Below, in pieces: positions 10,805-26,600 of a stretch of DNA of 64,000 nt. The notes under the pieces are model-generated. The model was not told where the DNA came from, made no database searches, and saw nothing but the letters and a program-made list of their open reading frames with translations. Origin of the DNA: Carcinoscorpius rotundicauda (lineage: Eukaryota > Arthropoda > Merostomata > Xiphosura > Limulidae); contig CM022393.1 of NCBI GenBank assembly GCA_011833715.1, positions 81,254,952-81,318,951 of the forward strand. The letters are read 5' to 3'. Both the position numbers and the translations under genes were made by a program. Within the stretch, counting starts at the first letter, position 1, and each line of letters begins with the position of its first letter.

Positions 10805-10895
10805 CTGTCTTCGGATTTACAACGCTAAAATCAGGAGTTCAATTCCCTTTGGCGGATACAGCAGATAGCCTGACGTGGCTTCGCTAAAAGGAAAC
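10805..10895 (+). mobile_element. Decayed SINE, family 2
   Basis: GGATTTACAACGCTAAAATC, GGAGTTCAATTCCC and CAGATAGCCTGACGTGGCTT match the head and body of the intact copy at 30922. Confidence 0.7.
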
Positions 10896-11577
10896 ACATA
10901 CACACCTTTTCTAGTTCGCGTAGTAATGTATCTAGGTATACAATATGTCGCGACAAAATGCTAAAGCGAAACTTGGTATATGTTTTCTATATTAATTTTA
11001 TTTACTTTTATCATAATTATGTCTAGTACTGTAAATATTGTGAAAGCTTTCTGATGAAGTTTCATAAATAAATTATTTGTTTAATAATACTAACTTACAC
11101 AAGGTAAGAAAGATCTTTATTTACCTACACCATGATTTACACGCACTAGTCTGTTTTAAAATTAGCCTGAAAGATATTGAAGGTGAAAAATAGTAAAGAA
11201 TTATAGGTAGCGCTAGTACTCTGCCTGAATAATTTATACTACTATTCAACATGGTCTCGGTTATTAACTGAGAGTAAAGTGCGAGGTAATGGTTGTTTCA
11301 CAGTTTTGTTCAATTTTTTTAAATAATTACATCAGAGACATAAATCCTCTGTTATAAAATCACTTAATTCCTATACTTTTGGAATTTTGGTTTCCTTTAG
11401 TTAATTTGAGTAAGTAGCAATACTGGCTGCATTGTGTTCGTAGTAGGCCCTTTGTTATTATTTTTAAATTTTATATTAATACGTGTATTTATTGCGAATT
11501 TTACTCCTTCCTGTTAGAGTTTAGAAGTAGAACCAGTAGAAGTCTGATACTTCTGGGAAATTGGAGAAGAAAAAAGG

Positions 11578-11629
11578 ATGGAAGTGTGTGTAGATTCAAT
11601 TACATCTGCATTAAACGCACAGAAAGGAG
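11578..11629 (+). CDS. cutC: cutC exon 1 (start codon)
   Basis: This exon encodes the first 17 residues, starting MEVCVDSITS, which is the first beta strand of the CutC barrel. It ends in phase 1 with donor GTTCGT at 11630. The ATG context (A at -3, G at +4) is strong. Confidence 0.93.
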
Positions 11630-14600
11630 GTTCGTGTCAAGTTAATGTCTAACTGTTTTTACATATAGTTTATTCGTTTCAAATTGAATAGGTGTATTTT
11701 GTCAGGCTTGTAATAACTAATAGTGATATTCATTTCTTCTGCATGAAAGCCAATATTGAAACTGTTCCGTTAACTTTTGTCTAAAGACAGTAAAGATAAC
11801 AGTAGGACTGTTCTACTTTTGTCATTGATATTCACCATATAATTAGTAAACAAATATCCAATGATAAAACACAAGTTACATAACCTAATAGGAAATTTAT
11901 GTTAATGTTAGTTACTTTACCATAGACAAGGCTTAGAGTTACCTGATAGTTAGGATGATCAGCTTGTAAATTGTGGGTTTGAATCCCTGCCTCTTTTGCT
12001 TAAAACCCTGGAAGGATCAGTCTCATTATATCTTAGTAAAAGGAGTAACCTAAGTTTTGACAGTGGATGGTGTAGTCTAGCTGCTTTCCCCTGTAGTCTT
12101 TTATTACAGAATTAGGGTTGAGTACCTGGAGAAATAGGTTGGACCAATTAAATTTTCACAAGAGTCACTGATGCTGATGATGCATGTAAAGTGCCCTACA
12201 GGTTTGAAGAATTCTGAACTCTAAAGAATGACAATAACAATAAACTAGACACAAAGCACAGGTAGTAAAGGAGAGGTAATCATATTATCATTGTTTCAGT
12301 TGTTGATGTTTGTTAGTCATGCATAACATATTTTTGTCTAAAAATGATTATCTATGGATATTTATAATGAAAAAGTATTTAACACCAAAATTAGAAATAT
12401 GGATGTATATTTTGCTTGATGCATGTCTGTCTGTTTTTGTGGTAGATTTGGAGACTGCTAGCAGTTGTTAGTCACATGTCATGGTGAGATATTTCATTAA
12501 ATAATGTGACAGTTTAGTTTTCTAAAAGTGTTTGATTTAAAAGTGACTAAAAATTAAATAAACTGATCTTATATGTATAAAAAAAAAAAAAAAAAAAAAA
12601 GGCCGTAACCTCTTTCTGGTCCATATTAAAGAAGCAGAACGTGTCCTAGACTGCTTGCCTTGTAAAATTACTGTTGTGTAAGTTTAGCAAAATATTTTAA
12701 ATTAGAATATGTTTCATATAAAATATAAAAAAGTATAAATCTGGAAGTGTTATATTTTTCAGTATATTTGTTACCATACTGTACTATAAAGATTTAATTA
12801 ATAGTTGTTCAAGAAGGACTACTTTTTGGATAATCTAAGTTGGTTCATGCAGATGGAATTAAAGTTAAAAAAGGACGACTTGCCTGATAATTTATGTTTG
12901 ATGATGCTGTGGATCACTTTCTTGTTCTCTCTTTGGGTCAACGTGACATGGAAATATATGGAATATGTTATGTGAAAACAGATGAGAAGTTTCGAGTAAG
13001 TATTTGAAACTTGTTGGTTGAAAGATACGTTTTCACATGGTTGGCTGTTAATTCTGAAAGGTCAAGGATTTTGATATGTGATTGGCTGGTTTCCTTCAAC
13101 AGTGTAATCTGGATATCGTCAATTTCCCTTTCTTGTCCTCGATTCAGTGCTAATTTTTGGTTTGTAACGTCTGTAGCTTATTTGATTTTCTGTTTCTTTT
13201 GAGTTTTTTCTCTGTCAGTTATTTCTGACATATCTCCTTCAAATTTGTCTCTTGTCAACATTGTATTCTGCTATAGCAAGGATGTTGGTTTATGTTAATC
13301 AAACACTATTTAGATATTCTTTTAATTGTTCCCATAAATGTCTGCCATTTCTTTTCATAAGTAATTCTACCCATAGCTGTTAAGTGATTTGTATGTTGCT
13401 TCTTCATTTCTGAGTTTCATTTTTAACCATTTGATATGGTTAATAAATTAACTTTTACTGATATATTTTATACACTACATAACTGAGTTTTGGTAGTGTC
13501 ATTCCCCCAGAAACTTATCTGTGTAAACATATTATATTATTGAGTCCAAAGAATAAACTGGAATGGTTGTTGCATTTTTTTTAAATTTTGCAAAGAAACC
13601 TACATTGTTAAAGCATAAGTTGGTAATTGCTTAAAAGCTTATTTATAAAATGGATAGATATGATTTTCTAAGTTTATTATAATATATGCTCCTCTTATTT
13701 TTACTTCTTTGAAAATAGGTGCTTCTCGAATTGAGCTGTGTTCAAGTCTTGCAGAAGGAGGACTGACTCCAAGCATTGGTGTGTGTGTGTATACAGTTGT
13801 ACATGAATTCATGTCAACAAAAGTATATTTATTGAACTTTGATTAATTTATTAAGTTTACATAATAAAATGGTTTTTTATACACTACACTTTTAATTGTT
13901 ATAAAATATTTTGAGCAGATAATACACAACAGATTAACGTTCTCAGCTTGTGACTAACTTTGGTGGGTAGTCATAATGATGCACTTATTTTATATTGTAT
14001 AATGTTTTAGTAATAAAGTGCCTGTCACCAATTTTATTTTGAAGTTAACATAACATACTTGTAAAATGAGAAAGTTTTTAAATTCTAAATTTTCATCAGG
14101 TTAGCTACATTCTACTTTCCAAACTGTAAACTTAAATGATTTCTTGTACAATATTTTCATTCCATTGTTATCCAGTAGCTAATTGTAGATAATGTTGGAG
14201 AAAAGCATATAATTTAGAGTTTCAGATTTAGTTGAAAGCTTGTTTGTATTATTCAAGATATGCCGAGTTTTCACACTAGTTTACAATTAGAATAGATTCT
14301 GAAAATAAGTGTCATTCTCAAATGATATTGAAAATATGTGTATTACCAGTTCTGTTTGTTTATCCAAGTTGCATACAGGTATGTATAGGTATATTGGTGT
14401 TGAAGTAATAAAGGTACCGTATGTTTATGGTCTCTAGGATTAATCCAGAGAGTGAAATCCTTGGTTCAGCTGCCAGTGTTTGTCATGATCAGGCCTCGAG
14501 GTGGGGATTTTTGTTACAGTCAACACGAGCTAGAGGTCATGCTTCATGATCTTTCAGCAGCTAAAGATAACGGTGTGGATGGTGCTGTTTTAGGAGTTCT

Positions 14601-17600
14601 TACTAGGTGCACATTTCCTACATCTGAAGTTAGTGAAGCTAACTCTTCATATATGGAGAACAAAACTAATTTTAATATTATTGGACAGAAACCTACACAT
14701 AAAGTGTGTGTGTGTATATTATAAATGTGTTTCAGGGGTTTCTCTAAAAAAAACATTATTGTAAGAATCCATAAGTGAAAGCAAAGGTGAATGTGCTGTA
14801 ACAATTTTAAAATCATCTCATTTGTTATAAATAGTGTTAATGAGCCCTAGAATTCTACTGACCAACCGTGATAAGACAGATGTAGCAGTGGTGTATGTGC
14901 TATGTATATGCACATATACACCCAATTTTGATGTAAAATAGCTGTTAAAATATGGATTAGATGATGCAAGTGAATCATATATATTTATCATTAATATTAT
15001 TTACATCATTTATAAATGACACTTGTAGGTAGGAATTATTAACACAATGTTATTTTAACAGTTTATTTATTGTTTTTTATTACTTGTATTTGAATTAACT
15101 TTTTAATATAATTCACAAGAACTACTAAACCGACAGCTCACTTTCTTGTTCATAAGAAATATTGATTATGAGTAGTCATATATACAGTAATGTTAGTCTT
15201 TTGTATTTTAAAGATTGCTGGTTTAGGTATTAAAACTTTTAAAGTACAAAACTACATTTTGAATTTCTTGCATCATTTTCAGGTTAACAAAGAGAGTTTG
15301 CTTTTTTCCAAATCTTAAGTACAACAGTCGTTTCAATTTCTGTAATTTAGACTCGCGAGGAGACATCAAACAAATATTGAAGGATAATTACATATTGCTA
15401 ACATTTGTTCACACTAGTTGCTTTTCTCTACCATTATTTTCAGCTGATTGATGGGTGTCTTACTAAACTTGCACATTTCTTTAAATCTTTGTATCTGTTC
15501 AGATTTGTGATTATTGTTTATGTAAAGTTCTTACTACACGATCTATTGGAAAATACTGGAACTAATATGGTTGATCTTGGTGTCAAGGAAAATAATCTCT
15601 GGTCCTGCTGAGCTCTTCTATTTGCCACATAACAGTGTAAATAAATCTACATGTGTGTAAGTATACAATGCTGAACTAGTGATTTGGCTTCCACAAGTCG
15701 CTTCTATCACAGTTACCTCTAAAACATTTTGAGACAAACTTTAAGAGGTTTAAATCATTTCATCTTTGTACTTAAACCTCTGTTGGTTTAAAACTGTTTT
15801 TTTATACAACATTCATTTAGGTAGTTGAGTAATTACAGTTTTAAAAGGTGACAGGAGGTAGAAATCAAACGAGGAAAAAGAAAAGTTGACAAAAAGAGTT
15901 GTACAATATACAAGTTCACAGTATTGTATTGGAGAAGTGTCTTAGAACTTGATATATGAAATTTTTATTGGGTGTCTTTCAGTTAATTGGTGGATGATTT
16001 TGTTTAGGCTATATTGGAACTTATAAAAAAAAAAAAGTTTTAAGATTTGAATTTCATATGTTCAATAAAAATTTAATTAGATTTCTGAAACTTGTTTTTA
16101 ATATATATTTAGGAATGGTGATGTTGATATGGAGAAATGCCACTGTCTTTTAGGTATGGTTATCTGACAAAAACTTCTTTTCAAGTTAATTTAAAAAAAG
16201 CCTTAAATAGGACTATACATAATTTGTTTAAAGTTCTCTGAAGCAGAGATTTGTGTATCTGGTGGAGATGTCATTGACTTATCAACATTATCCTTATGCT
16301 GTAAGGGTTTTGATTACCAGGAATAATTTGCCAAAAATGTTTTTTAAAGCAGTATGAATAAAATTAAGTAATTTTGATTAACTTGGTATTTGATGCTTAA
16401 CAATTTAAAAGAAAAATTACAAAAATTATTTTCTTCTAGATATCTGCCTTGAAATGTTTTTTTTTCATTTATAATTCAATGTTTAGATTAATTGTAGTCT
16501 TCAGCTACGTCTAAGTGTAAGACCTGATTTTTCATATCCTTACGCTATAAATAACCACACATACACACCTTGTGTTAAGCAATACAAATGCATACATTGA
16601 TGACTTTGAATATTTGGTCTGAGACGTATCTGGCAAGTAAGTAAGAATACAATTCATGCTTAGGTAGCGAGGAAAATCAATAGATTTTTAGATCATTGAG
16701 CCTCCATCATCAGGTTAACACAGGTCTGGAGTTATATGGATAGATACCCTTCTGTGATTATCACACTTCTCTTCATCAGTAATTCTGGCATCTGAATCAA
16801 TAAACCACAGACTGTTTGTGTCAAATCCTCAATCTCAAAAGAAGGGGGGTGTCTAATTTGTGTTATAGAGTATACAGGTGATATATTAATGATTTGGTAG
16901 TGTGAATTTCAACTAATACATTTTTTTGCAACATCTGAATATCAGGAATTCAAAGATCATTTTCACAAATCCCTTTTTCTCATTGTTAGTGGAATAACCA
17001 GAGATTAGGATCTTACAATTAACTTCCACAGAAAGCCTGCATCTAAAGACTTGCAAAGCCTTTCTTTCCATTGATTGTAGATTAACCCCAGTTTAATGTT
17101 AGAAAACAAGTGTTTAAAGACAGCCATAAACTCTGAAAAGTGAGAGACATTAATATAATGTTATCACACAAACCCCAATGCCAGAAAACATGCTAACATC
17201 ATACTTGTGTTGAAGTCTACTGTCTGGATGAATTGCAAAAATATTCAATTCCAAATCAGCTAAGTGCTTCATAGTCTCCTGATCCAAATAAAATCATATG
17301 TACTTTAAATCAGAGGTTTTTAAGACATCTTTCTGCTGTATAGGAAAAATATGCTAATGTTTGGGAGAAAAAACACGAAGATATCAGATGAATAAAATCC
17401 AGACTTCTGCAATTTCAGAATATGTTGCTGACCCAAGCATGAACAGAATTAGTTAAGTAAAATGTAAAAAAATAAAATCAGATAATGTGTGGTTTCTGGA
17501 TGACAAGAAACCAACTTGAAATAAAAATGTATCTCAGGTGTTGGAATTAACACTTGATAAGCAGAGAACAAAGTTTTGACCTTCCTAGGTCATCTTATGA

Positions 17601-20600
17601 GATGCAGTGTGTGGTTTATTGGTTCAGAAACATACCAGTCAGATGCCAAAATAGAAGTTCTTCAACTCTATAGCAACTGATTTGTGTGAATGTCACTAGA
17701 ACCACCAGAGTGTATTGACCAATCAGATACCGATATTTCCTTAACTCAAGAATAGAAGCCTTTCTTTGTTGCCATGACAATCAGTATAACTATTTAAATG
17801 TCAACAAGTAATGTTATTTTCCCTGTTATTGAAGTTAGTTATCTACTGAACTCTTATTAAAGTATTGTTGTTAATAAATTATTTAGAAAACTGATAATGA
17901 AATGCATTTCTCATATTCTATTTTAGAACACGCTCATCCGTTACCTGTAACTTTTCATAGAGGTAAGTCTTTTTATTCACAGTATGTTTTATTCAATGGA
18001 TGTATTCTATGTAGTATTTCAACAAAAAACTAAAATAGTACATGTCAACAGGTTAAAACATTTGCTATAAAAATATTTTTTTTAGATGAAGCTATTACCT
18101 ACTTAGATGTTTCAGTGTCCTCCATAACTCTCAAATTATATCACCATCTACTGCTAATATACTGAAAGTATTTTGTCTTTAATTAATGATCTGTGTTTAC
18201 GTTTACTAGGATTACCAAGATGGTCAGTAGTCTTTTGAAATGTACTCAATACCTCATAGGTTATTTTTAATACTTTTGTCAAAACTGAGAGTTAATGTGC
18301 AAGTCTGTTTGTGTGTACTAGTAACTGGTTTAGTATTATTTGTCTTTTAGTCTCAAAAGTTTGTTGTGTTATGTATTTTACTCAAAAAATTGGTTTTGTG
18401 TTTAGCACAAAAGCTGATTTGGTGTTATGTGTTTGGCTCATTATCTGGTTTTGTAATGTGTGGTAGTAGCTCTGTCAGTGTTAATTTATGTGTTGTGGGC
18501 CTATGATTTCTCTGTGTTTATGGTAGTACATTCTTGATTTGAAACATTAGTTTGACATCATAACACTATGAATTGTGAAGGTGAAGTTTCTTATCTTTTG
18601 CTGTGGGTTTAACTTTGTTAAAGAGAGGTTTCACTGATTTTTAAAGTAACGCTTCTGTATAATACCTTTATGTATTTGGAGCTTATGGTTGACGAAGTGA
18701 TTGAAAAATAAAATATTGAAATACATAAATCGTAAGAGGTTTTTAATCCTTTTGGAATGTGTCAGCAGTCAAAGGCTGTCTCGTCGCATCGGTGGACTTG
18801 CATTCTAATTTGTATTGAAAAATTTAATTTAAATTTTTATTTAATAAGTTTTATAAACTTGTCAATAAATTTGGAATCAAATTGTAGATTATAATTCAAA
18901 CTTTAATATTATGTACAAGTTAATTTCTTAATTTAAATGTTAAAATAACACACCAAAGTGTCAATTTGGTATGTTGAAAGCAGTGCTGGTTAAAATTAGA
19001 TATTTTTTATATCAAAATACTAAGTCTGTATATAGTTTTGTATGAATTAGGAACTTGAATTGCCTATATTAAGCTATAATATAAAATAAAAACCTTGTAT
19101 CCTTTTACTTCTTGAGATACAGTTTATGTATTGAATCAAACACAGTGACCCTGTTCACCTCTTTACATATTTGGAAACAGTCTCTCATATACATTTTCTT
19201 CAATATATGACATGTGAATAACCAATTAATAGCTTAGAATGTCCCCTACTGGTTTTTTCATCCATTTTAATCTGTTAAAAGGCTATGACATTCATTTAAA
19301 CCAAAATTCAAAAGAAGTATGTTGCAATTTTAGTCTACTCGAAAGTTCGTATTTTTCTAAACCTAAGTACAACTTAGTTATTAGGCTTGATAAGTTTTAG
19401 TATAGTTCTGTGGTATCAATATAATAATTTATGACTTTTTGGCTATTTAACTATAAAGGGTGGCCCATAAGTCCATACCCATCCATATGTTATTATGTTA
19501 TATTCAATTATACATGTATTATAAATTTGTTTCTTTTTTTTTCGGAGAAATATGGCTGATGTAAGCCCAGTTACACTAAAATGTCTCGCAGAACATGGCA
19601 TCGCATAATATTACGCAGGGAGAATGAGGGACAGAACACACATACACTGGATACATAAGATATATGGATGGGTAGGAATTTACAGGCCACCCTGTATATA
19701 TGAAGCCTAAAAAATGTTTTATATTATCCATGTGCAAAATTTTAAAAGGCTTAGCAACTTAGTTAAAAAGTCATAGCTATAAGAGATAATTATTTGCTTT
19801 ACTACTTTATTTATTGTTCTATATTTTAAGAGAAATAAGTTTAACTATAATAATTAAATTGTAACTATTACAAAATGCTAGTCAACTAAAACACAGCCAA
19901 GACAGGGTCACTTTGTAAAGGTATTAGGTCAATTTTATATTATTGGATATGGTAACACAAGTGTCCATACGCTGCACCAATGCAAGTTATGTGATGTAAT
20001 AATGAATATATAATGTTATGAGACTCAAGTTACTTAAACTAATCATTTGTATTTTCGTGTTATAGGTTGTAATCTAACATGAAAAAAGCGTGATCTATGT
20101 TTATTTCTTAATGTTTAATATGATTACAAGGTTGGTTAAACTGATAGATCCCACATAGTTAGGGTTGAAAAAATAACAGACAAAATAGTCTTACAGAAAA
20201 CAAATGTTTGAAATGTGTTTAGGAAGATTTTTGAAATACACAAATAATATAACGAGATTTTTGAAATAAAGAATCGTTTTTACCTTAACATGAAATACCT
20301 TTGCCATGTAACTGGTAATAAAAAACAGACTTGATATTTTCACAAACAAATCTTTAATAAAATTGCCTCATTAAAAAATCTGATTTTGTATGCTTGTGTG
20401 TGTGAGTACAAAAAACTTGTAATATTTAATAAACCCCTACAAAATTTTGTGAAAATACACATACTGCACCAAAAATTACAGTATAAATCCTTAATGTGTA
20501 CAAATTCATATACAAACTTGTGTATATTATACTGAGCTCATTGTAAAAGAGTTAATTTTATAGCAAAATATTTTAAAGGCACTATTTAAACATTCAAATT

Positions 20601-23600
20601 GACTATCCATAATGTTGCCAAAATTCTGTCTTGTAACAAGACAGCTTATCAGGACTAGAATCTCATCTGACTGGAACTTCTTAAATTAGCTTATGCTGAG
20701 GGAACTTACGTACAAGTTGTTTCACTTTCAGTTTAGTATTTGTCAGTTAACTTCTGTAAATACAAGGAAGCTACCTTTTTACCTGTCATAACAGCCTATC
20801 TTGTGACACAAGTAAATCGTTTTAAGTAACCAAAGTAACATTATGTGCAAAGAATCAGGTGTTGGGTTGAGAATTCTGCCAGTTTCAATGCATTTCATAC
20901 ATTAATTATATTACAGGTTAATTTCTTTCAATTCAAAAGAATATGCAGCTTCCTTCATGTGTTTGCCCTTATGGGACTCGGTTGTTTTTTCTGTAAAATA
21001 GAATTTATTTTGCAGCTGTTATTTATATTTCTTTTACAATTCTCAAGTATTGAAATGTTTATCAAAAAAAAATTTAATTTTTTCTGTTAGCTTTTGACTT
21101 GGTTCAGGACCCTTTAAAAGCTCTAAGTGCAGTGAAAGCATTAGGGTGTCAAAGATTATTGACCAGTGGTCAAGCACAATCAGCATTAGATGGCCTTTCC
21201 CTTATTGCACAACTTGTGAAAGAGGTATGTATTGCAACAAGTTCTAAGTTATGATTAACACACATAACTGTATACCTGACCAGGCATGGCTAGGTAGTTA
21301 GGATACTTGACTCAGAATCTGAGGGTTGTGGGCTTGAATCCCTGTCACACTAAACATGTTTGCCTTTTCAGCCATGGGGATGGTTTAATGTGACAGTCAA
21401 TCCACCCATTCGTTGGTAAAAGAATATCCCAAGAATTGCAGTAGGCAAGTGGTGATGACCAGCTGCCTTTCCTTTAGTCTTACACTGCCTAGCATAGATA
21501 ACTCTCATGTATCTTTGCATGAAATTCAAAACAAACTATTTACCTATAGAGCTAACTCAACTAAATGAAGCATTGAAAATATGTATAACAAAATTTCATT
21601 TATATAACATAGTATTAGATATCTTCAGAATGATTTCTCACTTTGAAAAGTGGAGGACAAAAATCAAAACTTGAGATTTTGTACTGATGTGAGTCAAACT
21701 ATTACCCTCACAAAGTAAAACCTCTAAATAGGTCAGTTAATAGACTGTTTAGTGTTTTGTTATTTTATTAGGATTTCTTAAGGGACTTCACAATTCAAGA
21801 AATGAACAGTATTGTGAGCTGTATCTTTAACATATTAATTGATGTTTTCTTGCTAAAGGAAAGGTGTAATTATGTCATGATGGTGACATAATGATCTGGA
21901 AATTATGAAATAACCAGAAAAAGAAAATACAAATGTTAAAACCACTGAAACAGTTAACAAAGTGTTCAATAAAAAAATTCATTGTTGATTAGACAGTGAG
22001 AGTTATTGCATCTGTGATTACAGTTTTGGTGAGTTTTGTGTTTGTGAGTTAGGTGTACCTTAGTCTTTAGAAGTTCTTTTAAACATTATTTCAACTGCTG
22101 TTTTGATTTTAACCTACAATTTGTAATAAAGTGAAAGAAGAAATAAATTAATCTGATATTGTTAGGTACACTTGGCCTAACATTATTTCTACCTAATAAT
22201 GCAAAATAACTGACCTGATGATAGAACATGTTTCATCAGAATTTTAAAGTTGGGTTGTTTTTTTTTTAGAAAAAACTCAGAATTAACAATAAATGATAAA
22301 ACATGTTCACTAGCTGTTCAGATCTGACATTTTAGTTTGTTGAAACATAACCTACTTTTAATGAAGCATCCCTTCTTTTTCATTTACAGTCTGGAGATTT
22401 CCTTTCCATAATGCCAGGTATGTTTTATTTTTATCACTTTAGTACTTTATCATATAATGTGGAATGAAGTGCAGTATATAGAACTAACCATGCAGTGTTG
22501 TTGTAGAAAAAAAGCATTATAAATAACTTGGTTTAGTGTCTTGATCATCCATAGCATGGAATGAAGGCTAACTATGTACCTGTTATTGTAGGAAAACATT
22601 ACAAACTTAGTGTTTAGAACTGACCAGAATGTTATATTTGTAGAAAAATGCAACTATTTCAGTTTATTGCTTTTCCATAACACAGCATGGACTGAAGTTA
22701 ATCAAGTAGGTTTTATTCTAGGAAAACATTTCAGATATCTCCATACTGTAGCATGGGATGAAGGCTAGTATCTAAAGCTAACAGAATAGTTATTATTCTA
22801 GAAAAACATCATAAATATCTATATGTTTTCACCATGTTGTGGTTAGTATCTAGAGCTCACCAAGTATTTACTATTGTAGAAAAATATAACAAGTATTACT
22901 GTAGTATGAGTGGTTTTACAGGTGTCAAGAGATATTCTTTTAAATTACCTGATAGGTCAGGTTTCATGTGTTAAAATTATAATTAGTTCACACACTGTCA
23001 AAATATGTCCTCCCATATATGAGTTAAAACAGGAGGTCATGAATGTGAACATACTAAGTTATGACCAAACAGTTAAATCATTTTATAAAACGTTTAAAGT
23101 TATTAAAACACTTCACTTCCATTTTCTAACAGGATTTCCTCAATAATATGTAATGTTTCCAGTAGCATAGTCTCCCTGCAGTTCTAACCAAACATGCACA
23201 AGGCCACTTCATTGGATCAACCCTTCATGGTAAAGGAATGTTGATTATAATTTCAAATTCACTGTGTATTAAGGCAAAATATAGCAAGATTTTAGTAAAG
23301 TATGCCACTCCATTTTATACAAACTGTTTTAGAAAAGTATTTGTACTCAATTTATGTTTGTATTTTGCTGATGACACTTGGACTCTGATCCTGACACAAT
23401 AGTGTAAGGTGATGCTCATATGAATAATGAAATTAATTTTGTTTATCAAACAATTTATACATTACATTGACATGACCTCTAGAACGTACAAAATGTTTAT
23501 CTATAATTTTTTTTAATATGACTACATATTAATTATTATTCACTATAAATTATCACTAAATCAGCAGTGCAGGCTAAAAATGAATTGATGACTGTGGCAT

Positions 23601-26600
23601 CATATGAATAGTATCATGTTGAAAGGTCATAAGACACCCACTTCAACCTCTAACTGTATACATAGGGTTAATTTTCCATCATAACTATTTCCACATACTA
23701 TGAACTCCATACATAATGTGTGTGTGACTATGTCATAATTTTTACCTCCCTATTGTGAAAATGTTTAACCTAGTTTTATGAAATGCTGTGTAACCAACTA
23801 CATGGTTCCTGGTCTGACATGATACTTTACCTTTGCTCATAAGATAAGGTTTTCTCATTTTATCAAAAGTTTTCATCAACCCTTTATTGGAATCCAAAGT
23901 TCTAACATGTCTCTCATGCATTGCTTCTTCACCGATAAGGGAAAAACTACTATCACATGATGCACTTGACTACTTCTATGCAACACTACAAAATTATCAC
24001 TTTGACGTTTGGTAGTGCTCAAGTGTAGACACCTTTCTTTAGATCACTGGTTACCCTGGAAGTGGTTTTACTTTATTTACCTTAGTTTAACTTAATTTAA
24101 TTACACTTTTCTTTGAGAGTATTTGAATTATTCATGTTTGCAATGCATTTTTCACTAGTTTAATATCTAACTTATTCCATAGTTGGTATTACCACTTCAG
24201 GTTCATGTTACTTGGCTATTACTACACTTTGAGCCACAGGTATGAATGACCAGTTGGGAATTTCTTTGCTTTTATTTACATGGAAATTGAGAATTATTCT
24301 TCCTCTACTTTTTGAGCCTTTTACAGGCACATGCTGACAAAATTTTGACACCCCTCTCAAGGGTTTGCCATGCCTACACTCATCATTCTGAGGATTCTGT
24401 TCAGCCCTTGTAGATTTTCTCTGAGATTACATCACAGGTATGTGATGTTTCATCTGTTGCCATAATTATTTTGACCTTCCTTACTGTTCTTATATCCCTT
24501 TATGTTGGGGTTTACACTGTGCCTTTGCCACCCTGTTGGATGATGACATTGGTACTCCCAGGCCCCTGCAACATTTGTTAGTTCACCCTTGTGCCTTTTT
24601 TGAATGGGCTCCTAAATTCTGAACCATCAAATAAGGGTTAAGTTTTACCAGTTTGGGGGGAGGATGGTTTGCATTTTTCCTGTTCATCCTACTTGTGCCC
24701 CATTTTCCCACCTTGGTCTTCCTCTGACACTCTTTGTAATACCTTACCTTGATCCTCTCCCTATCTGAGGCTTTTCACAGAAGCCACATGAAGTTTTTTA
24801 AGGACATCCTCTTCCTTTCAACCGTAGGTTATAATACTGCATTATCATAGACCCATCACCTGGCCCCATATACATGAGACTGATGTTGAGTAGTATATAG
24901 CTGTTGTCTCCTTGTAGTTGCAGGTGGCTTCAGTCCAACAATGATACACCATTCCTAGAGGATGTACCATTGGGTATGGCTCTGTGCCTTGTTTCCCTAT
25001 CTTACTCTTCACAGCTGTACTGCAGTTGGCTGTTTTATCACAGCAATGCAGGCAACTGGGGAGTTTGGGACTGGTGTTAGCTCATCTAACAATTTTTTCT
25101 CCAACATTCATATTCAATATTTTCATTCACAGGGTTTCATCTATCCTATTTTCACCTTCTGCTCAGGATACCTGGTCATGCCAGTAGCTATCTGAGGCAG
25201 TACTCAACCTCCTCACCAAACAGATTATTGTATCTGATCCTTGCAGATAGTTTGGATTTTACTCTCACCAGTTAACCCATTGTGGGGTAGTGTACCTCTT
25301 TTTATCACCCATATCAACTTGTAGTATCAAGTAAGGTGAATACTGTATACATTACCAGCTGACAGCTAGCAATGGTGGAGAAAGCTGATATTCTGTTGGA
25401 CAACCAGGTGAAAGGAAGAAGGGAGGAGGAAGAGAAAATTGGAGAAAAGGTCTTTGGGTAAAAAGTAGACTAATCTCCATGTGGATGGAAAAATGTGATC
25501 AAAAGGATTGAATTCTGGCAACTGGGCATCCACAGGATCCAACTCAAGTTAATTGTCACTGACAAGCTTAATGAGTCTGACACCAGATAGAAGAGGAAAA
25601 TTAGAAAGTGTGAATTGGAAGATAGGAAACTGGCAACTAAGTTGAGATACAATGGTGGAGAATTGGATTTAGTTCATTGAGGGGACAGCCACAGCCTGTC
25701 AATTAATCAACAAGGAATTGCTCCAAAACCTATAGGCAAAGATCTTTTAGAAGGAATGAAAGAAGTTAAACTATGAATAGGAGAGTATCCATATTTAACA
25801 ATATCCCACAACAAAGAGTTGAGCAAACTAGAAATAATAGAAGTGGAACAGGAATTACCTGCAGGTTTCTATGAGCATGTTAGGATGCCTCAGACTTGGT
25901 GTTAACAGGAGATGTATGGTCAAACAGATCAGGCAAAGATAGGTGTATTGGGCACTGGAGAGCAAAACTAATGCCTAGTAGTCTGCTCCCCTGCCCTCTC
26001 AATGAAAGCAACAAAAAAGACAAGTTTAATCCTTAACAATGGGAATCAGAAAAGAGATTCAAAATGATTGAAATCAAGGATATAAGAATCAGATAGATGG
26101 GGAAGGTTGCAGTAGCATAACTGGTCAAGGAAAGGGTGAACAAAATTAGTTAAAGAGTCAACATTAAAAATAACACAGTAGGAAAAAAAAAGTTTTTCAC
26201 ACCTGTGGAATTAAGTCTTGATACTGCAAAAATGCTATGGTAATATTTTGTACGATATTTGTAACCACCATGGGTTTCAGGGGCACATTCAGTGGGGATG
26301 ACATCATGATAAATGTGTATCGTTGGTTCTCTTACACAGCTTGAATCTTCAGCTCCTTATTTTGAAGGGAGAACAAAGGAGGTGAACTTGATTGTTTTGG
26401 CACTGAGCACATCAAGAAAATGAATGAAACTTGACATGTGCAAAAATAGAGTTGGCTCAGCTCAACATCTGTGGATTTATAATGCTAGAAAACGAGTTTT
26501 TATATTTTTTGTAGGCATAACACAAACAGCCCATTATGCACCTTTGTGCTTCACTGAAAAAACAACAACTCAACTTACCCATAATTTTCCAACAAGGGGG

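Larger units (their letters stand above)
8336..11577. other. Region upstream of cutC; no gene recognised
   Basis: It holds SINE and minisatellite fragments (8788-8850, 10655-10775, 10805-10895) and otherwise AT-rich sequence. ORF 8592-8798 runs into the SINE fragment and has no recognised domain. The cutC promoter must lie in its right part, but I see no clear core element. Confidence 0.5.

Noticed and set aside
14544..14816. 90-codon - strand ORF over cutC exon 3
   Set aside because: It is the antisense shadow of the coding exon.
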